This document shows positions 1-5,554 of a stretch of DNA of 5,554 bases, piece after piece; the first letter of the stretch is position 1; every line of letters begins with the position of its first letter. Below the pieces are notes generated by a model that saw nothing but the letters and a program-made list of their open reading frames with translations, made no database searches and was not told the DNA's origin. The DNA lies in assembly GCA_018814745.1 (NCBI GenBank), contig JAHIZC010000042.1, positions 1 through 5,554 of the forward strand, in the 5' to 3' direction. The translations under genes and the position numbers were made by a program. This DNA comes from Candidatus Omnitrophota bacterium (GTDB lineage: Bacteria > Omnitrophota > Gorgyraeia > Gygaellales > Profunditerraquicolaceae).

Positions 1-169
1 CGGGCTTATTCCCATTATAGACTATATCTTTTATTTTGCTCTTTTTTACCTTAAGATTATCATCGCAGCTAAAGGTAAACTTTACAGAATCTTTTCTTTC
101 GAACAGTTCCTTTACAGTGACATTCTTACCTGTATCAGCATCAATAATCTCTGTTGAACCGACAACACA
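1..169 (-). other. N-terminal part of an intein inserted in DnaE (Cys1 = DnaE codon 748), truncated by the window edge
   Basis: After G744-F745-N746-K747, every DnaE I know continues with SH and an AAY-type motif. Here the frame continues with CVVGSTEIIDADTGKNVTV, a textbook intein block A (N1): nucleophilic Cys1, a G-S/D-T-x-I turn, then D-x-x-T-G and a V-x-V strand. Fifty-six residues are visible (748-803). They end in DIVYNGNKP, the kind of strand and turn that usually comes just before block B (TxxH), which would lie off the edge. Hand-counted G+C is 58 of 169 bases (34%), against 86 of 180 (48%) in the adjoining dnaE, which fits a separate origin. The expected C-extein +1 residue is Ser, a valid splicing nucleophile. 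The C-terminal blocks (His-Asn) and any homing endonuclease are not visible, so completeness, splicing activity and whether it is contiguous or split are unknown. Confidence 0.9.
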
Positions 170-2410
170 TTTATTGAAGCCGTACCCTGAAAAATATTCG
201 ATCAGGTCAAATATCTTGTTAGCCACCGATGAACTGATTGCATTCTTTGCGCAACCGATTACAAAGTTTGACCTCTGCTTCTCCATCACTTCCGGGATCT
301 TCTTGCTCATTGCCCGACGCAGGAGGTCTGCATCTGCCAGGCTAAAACCTGCTAAGCTGGAAGCAACCTGCATGATCTGTTCCTGATAAACCATAATCCC
401 GTAAGTCTCCTTCAAAATCGTCTCCAGTTTTTTATGGTCATATTTAATCGGCAGGCGATTATGCTTCCGGGCCATAAAATCATCTAACATCCCTGAACCG
501 ATCGGACCGGGCCGGTATAATGCAAGAAGTGCGATTATGTCTTCAAACCGGCTTGGTTCTAATTTCCTCAATAAATCACGCATACCGGAACTCTCTAACT
601 GGAATACCCCGAAGGTCTTTGACTTTGTCAAAAGCTCATAGGTTTTAGAGTCATCAAGCGGTAACTTATCGATATCAATACTTTTCCCCTGAGTCTCCTT
701 GACCAACTTTAAGGTCTCGCTGATTACGGTAAGAGTCCTTAATCCCAGAAAATCGACCTTTAACAAACCGATTTTTTCCAACACCCCCATGCTGTAGCCG
801 GTAGTCACCTGCTCACCTTGCGTTTCAAATAAAGGCATATAATTATTCAGCGGCCTATCGCCAATGACTACGCCCGCAGCATGAATCGATGCATGGCGAT
901 TAAGCCCTTCTAACTTTAAAGCTATATTAATCAGCTTGGTTATCTGAGGATCATTTTTATAGAGGTTTTTTAGCTCCTGCTCACTCTCTAAGGCGTCCTT
1001 TAACTTGATACCCGGGTCAGGAGGAATCATTTTAGCGATCCTATCCACATCAGCGTAATTTATTCCCATCACCCTGCCAACATCACGCACCACCGCCCTT
1101 GATTGCATCGTACCGAAAGTAATTATCTGAGCAACATTTTCCCTGCCGTATTTATTTGTTACGTAATCTATCACTTCCTGTCTTCTCTCATAACAAAAAT
1201 CTATATCGATATCCGGCAGGCCTAAACGTTCGGGGTTTAAGAACCTTTCAAAGAGAAGCCCGTATTTTAAGGGATCAACATCAGTGATACCTAAGAGAAA
1301 GCTTGTTAAGCTGCCCGCGGCAGAACCTCTTCCCGGGCCGACCGGGATATTCTGGCTCTTGGCATAATGGATAAAATCCCAGACGATCAGAAAGTAACTA
1401 ACAAACCCCATATCTTTAATGATCCTTAACTCATGGTCTAGGCGCTCCTTGATCGCAGGCGTAACTTCGTCATACTTCTCCTTTAACCTCTCGATACAAA
1501 GCTCTTTTAAAAATGCCTCTTTAGATATTCCCTTAGGAGGTTCATACTTAGGTAAATGGACCTTAGAAAAATCCAATTCTAAATTACAGCGGCCGGCTAT
1601 CTCAAGCGTATTGGATATGGCCTCAGGGAAATCTTTAAATACTTCTTTCATCTCCTCGGGGGACCTAAGATAGAATTCATCGGTCTGAAAACGCATCCTA
1701 TTCGGGTCATCCAGGGTAGTCTGAGTCTGAATGCAAAGCAGCGCTTCGTGGGCTGGGGCATCTTCTTTCTTAACATAATGTACATCATTAGTTGCCACCA
1801 ACGGTAAATTTAGTTCCTTAGATATTTTTATCAAACCTTGATTTACTATCTTCTGCTCAGGGATAGAATTTGCCTGGAGCTCCAAATATAAATTATCCTT
1901 ACCGAAAATATTAAGGTAGGCATCAGCGGCCTTTAAAGCGTCATTAAAACGTTTCTCTTGGAGTAGTGAGGGAATCTCCCCTTTCAGGCAGGCAGTCAGG
2001 CCGATCAAACCCTTTGCATGACGAGAGAGTACTTCTTTGTCAATGCGCGGACGGTAGTAGAATCCTTCCAGATAACCAATCGAAACCAACTTCATTAAAT
2101 TCTCGTATCCGCTCTCATCCTTGGCAAGAAGAATTAAATGGTAGCAGGCGTCTTCAATCCCCACCGAGCTTTTATTCAGGCGGCTTCCCGGAGCGATATA
2201 AGCCTCGCAGCCGATAATCGGCTTTATTCCCGCCTTCTGGGCCTCAAGATAAAAATCCACTGCGCCGAACATATTCCCATGGTCGGTAATGGCCAGTGAA
2301 TCCATCTTGTAACGCTTGGCGAGATTAAGGATATCGGGTATTCGGCAGGCACCGTCAAGAAGGCTGTATTGAGTGTGTAGGTGTAGGTGTATAAAATCTG
2401 ATCGGGGCAT
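1..2410 (-). CDS. dnaE: DNA polymerase III alpha subunit, N-terminal 803 residues, interrupted by an intein; runs off the left edge
   Basis: Catalytic subunit of the bacterial replicative DNA polymerase, family C. The start is the ATG at 2410, 6 bp after the guaA stop, with a weak TGGGA about 10 nt upstream inside guaA. An N-terminal PHP domain (residues 1 to about 270) opens with HLHLHTQYSLLDG and contains TDHGN (42-46) and LVATNDVHY (204-212). The polymerase core has PGRGSAAGS (359-367) and PDIDID (399-404). D400, D402 and D553 (in VDFLGL) match the E. coli catalytic triad D401, D403 and D555. LYRPGP, ETYGIMVYQEQIM (668-680) and GYGFNK (742-747) follow. The frame is open to base 1. E. coli DnaE has 1160 residues, so the rest of the fingers, beta-binding and OB regions lie outside the window. 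From residue 748 the sequence is no longer DnaE but the start of an intein. The motifs fit DnaE1 rather than PolC. Confidence 0.97.
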   Translation of the reverse strand, partial: MPRSDFIHLHLHTQYSLLDGACRIPDILNLAKRYKMDSLAITDHGNMFGAVDFYLEAQKAGIKPIIGCEAYIAPGSRLNKSSVGIEDACYHLILLAKDESGYENLMKLVSIGYLEGFYYRPRIDKEVLSRHAKGLIGLTACLKGEIPSLLQEKRFNDALKAADAYLNIFGKDNLYLELQANSIPEQKIVNQGLIKISKELNLPLVATNDVHYVKKEDAPAHEALLCIQTQTTLDDPNRMRFQTDEFYLRSPEEMKEVFKDFPEAISNTLEIAGRCNLELDFSKVHLPKYEPPKGISKEAFLKELCIERLKEKYDEVTPAIKERLDHELRIIKDMGFVSYFLIVWDFIHYAKSQNIPVGPGRGSAAGSLTSFLLGITDVDPLKYGLLFERFLNPERLGLPDIDIDFCYERRQEVIDYVTNKYGRENVAQIITFGTMQSRAVVRDVGRVMGINYADVDRIAKMIPPDPGIKLKDALESEQELKNLYKNDPQITKLINIALKLEGLNRHASIHAAGVVIGDRPLNNYMPLFETQGEQVTTGYSMGVLEKIGLLKVDFLGLRTLTVISETLKLVKETQGKSIDIDKLPLDDSKTYELLTKSKTFGVFQLESSGMRDLLRKLEPSRFEDIIALLALYRPGPIGSGMLDDFMARKHNRLPIKYDHKKLETILKETYGIMVYQEQIMQVASSLAGFSLADADLLRRAMSKKIPEVMEKQRSNFVIGCAKNAISSSVANKIFDLIEYFSGYGFNKCVVGSTEIIDADTGKNVTVKELFERKDSVKFTFSCDDNLKVKKSKIKDIVYNGNKP

Positions 2411-2416
2411 TAAAAA

Positions 2417-4129
2417 CTATTCCCATTCAATCGTCGCGGGGGGCTTAGATGATATGTCGTATACTACTCTGTTTACGCCTTTTACTTCATTAATAATCCG
2501 GTTAGAGATCTTTTCTAAAAGTTCATAAGGAAGCTTTACCCAGTCTGCGGTCATCCCATCGTGGCTGGAAACACAACGCAAGGCTACTACATTCTCATAG
2601 GTACGCTGATCACCCATAATACCTACGCTTTTAATCGGAAGGAGAACGGCGAAAGACTGCCAGATCTGATTATATAGATCGGCATCTCTGATTTCATCAA
2701 TAACCCGTTTATCCACCTCGCGTAACAGATCCAGGCGTTCCGGTGTTACATCTCCGATTATCCTTACTGCCAGGCCTGGCCCGGGAAAAGGCTGGCGATT
2801 AATAATATGCTCAGGTAAATTTAATTCCCTGCCAATTGACCTTACTTCATCCTTAAATAACTCCCTCAGCGGTTCAATCAGCTTTAATTTCATATTTTCA
2901 GGTAAACCACCTACATTGTGATGGCTCTTGATACGCTTACTGGGAGCCCCGCTTGGAGAGACCGACTCGATTACATCCGGATAAAGGGTACCTTGGGCCA
3001 AAAACTTCACACCCTTGACCTTTTTAGCCTCCTCTTCAAATACTTGTACAAACTCATCACCGATGATTTTTCTTTTAGCCTCCGGATCAGATATCCCTTT
3101 AAGGCGAGTAAGAAATCTTTTATTCCTATCTACATAATTCAAATTAAGATGAAAGAGATCCCGGAATATCTTTTTTATCTGCTGCGGCTCATCTTTACGC
3201 AGCAGGCCGTTATCAATAAAAATACATCTTAAATTTTTACCGACTGCCATATGAGCTAACAAAGCTGCAACAGAAGAGTCTACTCCTCCGCTTAAACCCA
3301 ACACCACCTTGTCCTTGCCAACCATTTTCTTCATAGCTTCGATCGCATCTCGGATTATTGACTGCATCGTCCATCTGCCTAGGCATCCGCAGATCCTAAA
3401 TAAGAAGTTGCCGAGTATCTGACTCCCCTTCTCCGTATGCGTAACTTCAGGATGGAATTGAACCGCGAAAATCTTTTTCTTCAGATTAGAAATCGCCGCG
3501 ATCGGTGCGTTAAGTGTATGTGCGGTAATATGGAAACCGGGCGGCAGTTTTGTTACGTAATCACCATGGCTTGCCCAACAGGTAAAATTACCGGGTAGAT
3601 GATTAAATAAACCGCGATTATAATCGATAAATAATTCTGCTTTTCCATATTCCCTCTCTTTGGTGTGCTTAACCCTGCCGCCATTCATTTCCGCGATAAC
3701 CTGCATTCCGTAACATATACCTAATATAGGTATACCTAATTTAAATATGTTTTTATCCGGCCTTGGCCCCTTCTTCTCAACTACTGAAGATGGACCGCCG
3801 GAGAATATCAATCCTTTTGGCTGCATCGCAGCTATCTCCTGAGCCGGAGTGTTAAAAGGAATGATTTTAGAGAAAACTTTATTCTCTCTTACGCGCCTGG
3901 CGATCAATTGAGAATATTGCGAACCAAAATCCAGAATAAGTATAGTTTGACGATAAGGTTTATGGGCCTTTGCTTTCTGGGCTTTCCCTCTCCTCGCTCC
4001 ACCCTTCTTAATTCCGGGCCTCCTCGCCTTGAGCTTTCCCTGCTTGAACGAACGTGCTTTAGTCTTTTTAGCTTTCGATGCCTTGCGTAATTTTAAAGGC
4101 TTTTTTCTTTTCTTCATTTTTTTTCTCAT
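2417..4129 (-). CDS. guaA: GMP synthase (glutamine-hydrolysing), single-chain, with a basic N-terminal extension
   Basis: Makes GMP from XMP, glutamine and ATP, the last step of guanine nucleotide synthesis, in the cytoplasm. The class I amidotransferase domain (about 61-250) begins with LDFGSQYSQLIARRVRE and has the catalytic triad Cys139 (GICYGMQ), His226 and Glu228 (FHPEVTH). The ATP-pyrophosphatase domain follows, with P-loop GLSGGVDSS (278-286). The C-terminal dimerisation domain ends in the family signature KPPATIEWE. Its length is 570 residues against 525 in E. coli. The excess is residues 1-58, with 29 Lys/Arg and no Asp/Glu. There is no ATG, GTG or TTG in frame between codon 5 and Asp67, so the tail appears to be translated. 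The start ATG overlaps the guaB3 stop as ATGA, suggesting translational coupling. A second ATG at codon 5 (4117) follows a run of eight A and may be the real start. The dnaE start is 6 bp downstream of the stop. Confidence 0.97.
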   Translation of the reverse strand: MRKKMKKRKKPLKLRKASKAKKTKARSFKQGKLKARRPGIKKGGARRGKAQKAKAHKPYRQTILILDFGSQYSQLIARRVRENKVFSKIIPFNTPAQEIAAMQPKGLIFSGGPSSVVEKKGPRPDKNIFKLGIPILGICYGMQVIAEMNGGRVKHTKEREYGKAELFIDYNRGLFNHLPGNFTCWASHGDYVTKLPPGFHITAHTLNAPIAAISNLKKKIFAVQFHPEVTHTEKGSQILGNFLFRICGCLGRWTMQSIIRDAIEAMKKMVGKDKVVLGLSGGVDSSVAALLAHMAVGKNLRCIFIDNGLLRKDEPQQIKKIFRDLFHLNLNYVDRNKRFLTRLKGISDPEAKRKIIGDEFVQVFEEEAKKVKGVKFLAQGTLYPDVIESVSPSGAPSKRIKSHHNVGGLPENMKLKLIEPLRELFKDEVRSIGRELNLPEHIINRQPFPGPGLAVRIIGDVTPERLDLLREVDKRVIDEIRDADLYNQIWQSFAVLLPIKSVGIMGDQRTYENVVALRCVSSHDGMTADWVKLPYELLEKISNRIINEVKGVNRVVYDISSKPPATIEWE

Positions 4130-5286
4130 TTCCCCATTCCTACTCTCTGGTCAGCCTGAAAAATCTTTCCTTCTGTCTGAATTGAAGGAGCAATAATAAC
4201 CTCAACATCATGCATCTCCTTCATATTGGAAGCACCTAATGAAGCCATGGAAGTCTTTAGGGCACCAATTAAATTCTGGGAACCGTCATCTACTCTAGCC
4301 GGGCCAAAAAGTATCTCTTTCAACCTTCCGGTAGTACCGACGTAAATCCGTGTTCCGCGGGGAAGGTTTACATGCGAGGTGGCCATACCCCAATGATATC
4401 CTCTTCCCGGAGCTTCTTTAGCCCTGGCGAAACTTGAACCGATCATTACTGCATCTGCACCACAGGCAAAAGCTTTACAAATATCCCCGCCTCTGTTCAT
4501 GCCTCCGTCAGTTATTATTGTTACGTATTTACCACTCCTCTTATAATGAAAATCCCTGGCAGCAGCCGCATCGACAGTTGCGGTTACCTGAGGAACACCG
4601 ATGCCTAAAACACCCCGGGTAGTACAGGCAGCTCCCGGTCCGATGCCGATCAATAGGCCGGATGCACCGGTCTTCATCAACTCGAGTGTTGTCTCGTAAG
4701 TCACGCAGTTTCCGAGAATTACCGGTACTTTAGAAGACTTACAAAATTTAAATAAATCCAGGCTCTTGTATTCCCGGGAGATATGCTTGGTGGTTGTAAC
4801 CGTAGATTGCACTACAAAAATATCGCAACCGGCTGCAATTGCTATCTTAGAGAATCTTTCCGCATGGCCGGGTATGCAACTTACAACGGCAGTCGCATTT
4901 TTCTTCTTGATCTCACTTACTCTTTTAGAAATAAGTTTCTCTTTTATCGGTTTGGAATAAATAGATTGAATTAACTCTGTAGCTTTAGCAGGCTTGGCAC
5001 CTGCGACCTTCTCTAAGACTGTGTCCGGATTATCGTAGCGGGTCTGTACGCCGTCCAGATTAAGTACGGCAATACCGCCAAGAGAGGACATCTCAGCTGC
5101 CAGCTTGACATCAACCACACCATCCATAGCTGCGGCTAAAATGGGAACTTGAAATTTTCTGCCGTCAATTTGAAAAGTAGTATCAACTTCGTTAGGGTTG
5201 AGAGTCTTAGCTCCGGGTACCAAAGCTATTTCATCAAAACCATAACACCTACGGGCACGCCTTTCTATGCCTATCCATTCAGCCAT
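4126..5286 (-). CDS. guaB3: GuaB3-type IMP dehydrogenase (CBS-less IMPDH/GMPR family protein)
   Basis: Member of the IMP dehydrogenase/GMP reductase TIM-barrel family. It probably oxidises IMP to XMP with NAD+, feeding the GuaA reaction encoded next. The 386-residue chain has no CBS pair, unlike the usual GuaB of about 490. The opening (IGIERRARRCYGFDEIALVP, residues 5-24) resembles the IMPDH-related group that includes actinobacterial and cyanobacterial GuaB3. The catalytic loop GIGPGAACTTRGVLGIGVPQ (214-233) holds the nucleophile Cys221. The phosphate-binding part has DGGMNRGGD (260-268) and ADAVMIGSS (277-285). PRGTRIYVGTTGRLKEILFGP replaces the usual IMPDH flap. I chose ATG 5286 because GAGGAG (5299-5294) lies 7 nt upstream. 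The frame also opens from a TTG at 5301, but that would put this ribosome site inside the gene. The stop TGA overlaps the guaA ATG. GMP reductase is the main alternative; the guaA neighbour argues for dehydrogenase. Confidence 0.88.
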   Translation of the reverse strand: MAEWIGIERRARRCYGFDEIALVPGAKTLNPNEVDTTFQIDGRKFQVPILAAAMDGVVDVKLAAEMSSLGGIAVLNLDGVQTRYDNPDTVLEKVAGAKPAKATELIQSIYSKPIKEKLISKRVSEIKKKNATAVVSCIPGHAERFSKIAIAAGCDIFVVQSTVTTTKHISREYKSLDLFKFCKSSKVPVILGNCVTYETTLELMKTGASGLLIGIGPGAACTTRGVLGIGVPQVTATVDAAAARDFHYKRSGKYVTIITDGGMNRGGDICKAFACGADAVMIGSSFARAKEAPGRGYHWGMATSHVNLPRGTRIYVGTTGRLKEILFGPARVDDGSQNLIGALKTSMASLGASNMKEMHDVEVIIAPSIQTEGKIFQADQRVGMGK

Positions 5287-5293
5287 TTTTAAT

Positions 5294-5299
5294 CTCCTC
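5294..5299 (-). promoter_or_regulatory. Shine-Dalgarno site GAGGAG that fixes the guaB3 start
   Basis: The minus strand reads GAGGAG, then 7 nt (ATTAAAA), then ATG at 5286. This is ideal strength and spacing. It rules against the upstream TTG at 5301, which has no comparable site and would add five residues absent from the family. Confidence 0.85.
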
Positions 5300-5314
5300 A
5301 ATTTTCCCTAGTTT

Positions 5315-5329
5315 AATTTCCGGGAAATT
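5315..5329. repeat. 15-bp perfect palindrome in the operon leader
   Basis: AATTTCC-G-GGAAATT is a 7-1-7 inverted repeat, 29 to 43 bp upstream of the guaB3 ATG. As DNA it could be an operator for a dimeric regulator. As RNA the 1-nt centre prevents a tight loop. An overlapping alternative on the minus strand pairs CGGGA with TCCCG around a 6-nt loop (5336-5321). No U-run follows, so it is not a terminator. Function is not known. Confidence 0.45.
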
Positions 5330-5391
5330 GATCCCGAGCATTTTTAACTCTAATTCCGTATGCGAGGGATTATATAATTCTTTATTTGACA

Positions 5392-5430
5392 ATGGGTTAC
5401 GAAAATTAAGGGCATTATTTAGATGGGTTA
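5392..5430. repeat. Two direct copies of an octamer, 31 bp apart, in the operon leader
   Basis: The minus strand carries TAACCCAT at 5430-5423 and again at 5399-5392. Both are followed by similar A-rich sequence (CTAAATAA and TGTCAAATAA). The 31-bp period is close to three helical turns, which would put both copies on the same face of DNA just downstream of the promoter. They could be operator half-sites, or chance in A+T-rich DNA. Confidence 0.4.
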
Positions 5431-5442
5431 AAGATATGAGAA

Positions 5443-5471
5443 ATTCTACAACAATCCGCTTCTTTTGTCAA
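5443..5471 (-). promoter_or_regulatory. Sigma70-type promoter for the guaB3-guaA-dnaE operon
   Basis: On the minus strand a consensus -35 TTGACA (5471-5466) is separated by 17 bp from -10 TAGAAT (5448-5443), one mismatch from TATAAT. The A+T-rich stretch just upstream (5488-5472, containing AAAAAAG) could act as an UP element. Transcription should start near 5436. The promoter lies directly after an intrinsic terminator, as expected at an operon boundary, and all three genes downstream share its direction. Confidence 0.85.
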
Positions 5472-5488
5472 TATCTTTTTTAATAAAT

Positions 5489-5522
5489 AAAAAGGGCGAA
5501 GTTTTTCAACTTCGCCCTTTTT
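5489..5522. terminator. Intrinsic terminator, probably bidirectional
   Basis: A perfect 15-bp stem (5489-5503 with 5508-5522, core GGGCGAAGTT) closes around the 4-nt loop TTTC. Each strand ends the stem in TTTTT and continues with T/A-rich sequence, so it can work both ways. It most simply ends transcription of a neighbour right of the window and insulates the operon promoter. That neighbour is not in the window. Confidence 0.88.
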
Positions 5523-5524
5523 AT

Positions 5525-5552
5525 TTAATGCTTAGCGTTGACTAGGCATTAA
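5525..5552. repeat. Second inverted repeat, next to the terminator at the right edge
   Basis: TTAATGCTTAG (5525-5535) pairs with CTAGGCATTAA (5542-5552) around the 6-nt loop CGTTGA. The stem is 11 bp with one G-T pair. It begins two bases after the terminator stem and has no T-run of its own. It could be a processing or stability hairpin at the 3' end of a leftward transcript from beyond the edge, or a copy of a dispersed repeat. On the minus strand all three frames are stopped within it, so no neighbouring gene reads through. Confidence 0.55.
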
Positions 5553-5554
5553 TA

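Larger units (their letters stand above)
5287..5436 (-). other. Leader (5' untranslated region) of the guaB3-guaA-dnaE operon, about 150 nt
   Basis: The stretch between the predicted transcription start (about 7 nt past the -10 box) and the guaB3 ATG is A+T-rich and has no convincing open frame. It holds two copies of an octamer (5392-5430), a TATAAT at 5374-5369 without a matching -35, a 15-bp palindrome (5315-5329) and the ribosome site. It is long enough for a regulatory RNA or operator region. I see no riboswitch I can name and no terminator hairpin before the gene. Confidence 0.5.

Noticed and set aside
1..169. Frameshifted or decayed dnaE as the explanation for the lost SHAAAY motif
   Set aside because: The frame stays open with no stop, the change falls exactly after GFNK, and the new sequence matches intein block A with its Cys at position 1.
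36..386. Plus-strand open frame of 116 codons
   Set aside because: It lies wholly antisense to dnaE and the intein, whose minus-strand translation shows strong family motifs. Its own product resembles nothing and has no ribosome site. The other plus-strand frames over dnaE, guaA and guaB3 were dropped for the same reason.
2411..2419. GuaA-DnaE fusion by TAG read-through, since both genes share a reading frame
   Set aside because: Both ends are canonical: GuaA ends at its family-terminal IEWE and DnaE begins at its normal PHP start. The shared frame is a one-in-three coincidence.
5299..5301. TTG start for guaB3, five codons upstream
   Set aside because: It overlaps the GAGGAG ribosome site used by the ATG at 5286 and adds residues with no family match.
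5369..5374. Perfect TATAAT on the minus strand as a second promoter
   Set aside because: No acceptable -35 lies 16 to 18 bp upstream. The nearest TTGTCA is only 11 bp away. The upstream TTGACA-17-TAGAAT pair is far better.
5345..5380. A purine-riboswitch-like start on the minus strand (ATATAATC followed by CATACGG) in the leader of a guanine synthesis operon
   Set aside because: The opening matches the aptamer's J1/2 strand, but the following sequence forms no 7-bp P2 stem. The GUUUCUACC and CCGUAAA core segments are missing and no P1 closing strand is found. The likeness is short and probably chance.
5386..5391. TTGACA on the plus strand as a rightward promoter
   Set aside because: No -10-like hexamer lies at 16 to 18 bp. 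The best candidate, CATTAT, is 21 bp away, and no rightward gene follows in the window.

Overview
The window looks bacterial. It has a replicative DNA polymerase III alpha subunit, Shine-Dalgarno sites, a consensus sigma70-type promoter and an intrinsic terminator. Base composition is moderate, about 48% G+C in a hand-counted stretch of dnaE. The lineage cannot be fixed from the sequence. The first gene is of the CBS-less GuaB3 type, known from cyanobacteria and actinobacteria, but the lysine-rich protein style and gene order do not obviously fit either. An uncultured candidate phylum is a reasonable guess and no more than that.

All genes lie on the minus strand and read right to left as one apparent operon. 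At the right edge (5489-5552) there are two strong hairpins, the first a 15-bp intrinsic terminator. A near-perfect promoter (TTGACA, 17 bp, TAGAAT; 5471-5443) follows. A leader of about 150 nt then carries a repeated octamer and a 15-bp palindrome and ends in GAGGAG. The genes are guaB3-type IMP dehydrogenase (5286-4126), guaA GMP synthase (4129-2417, ATGA overlap) and dnaE (from 2410, 6-bp gap), which runs off the left edge after 803 codons.

The first two enzymes convert IMP to XMP and then GMP, the whole guanine-specific branch of purine synthesis. The third is the replicative polymerase that consumes the derived dGTP. Joint transcription would tie guanine nucleotide supply to replication capacity; that coupling is inference.

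The most notable find is at the left edge. Directly after the conserved GFNK motif of DnaE (residue 747), the invariant SHAAAY-type continuation is missing. The frame instead enters an intein N-terminus starting at Cys748. Only 56 intein residues are visible. Other points are a 58-residue basic tail on GuaA with no acidic residue, a complete set of PHP-domain metal ligands in DnaE, and repeats in the operon leader. I found no CRISPR array, tRNA, rRNA or insertion sequence.
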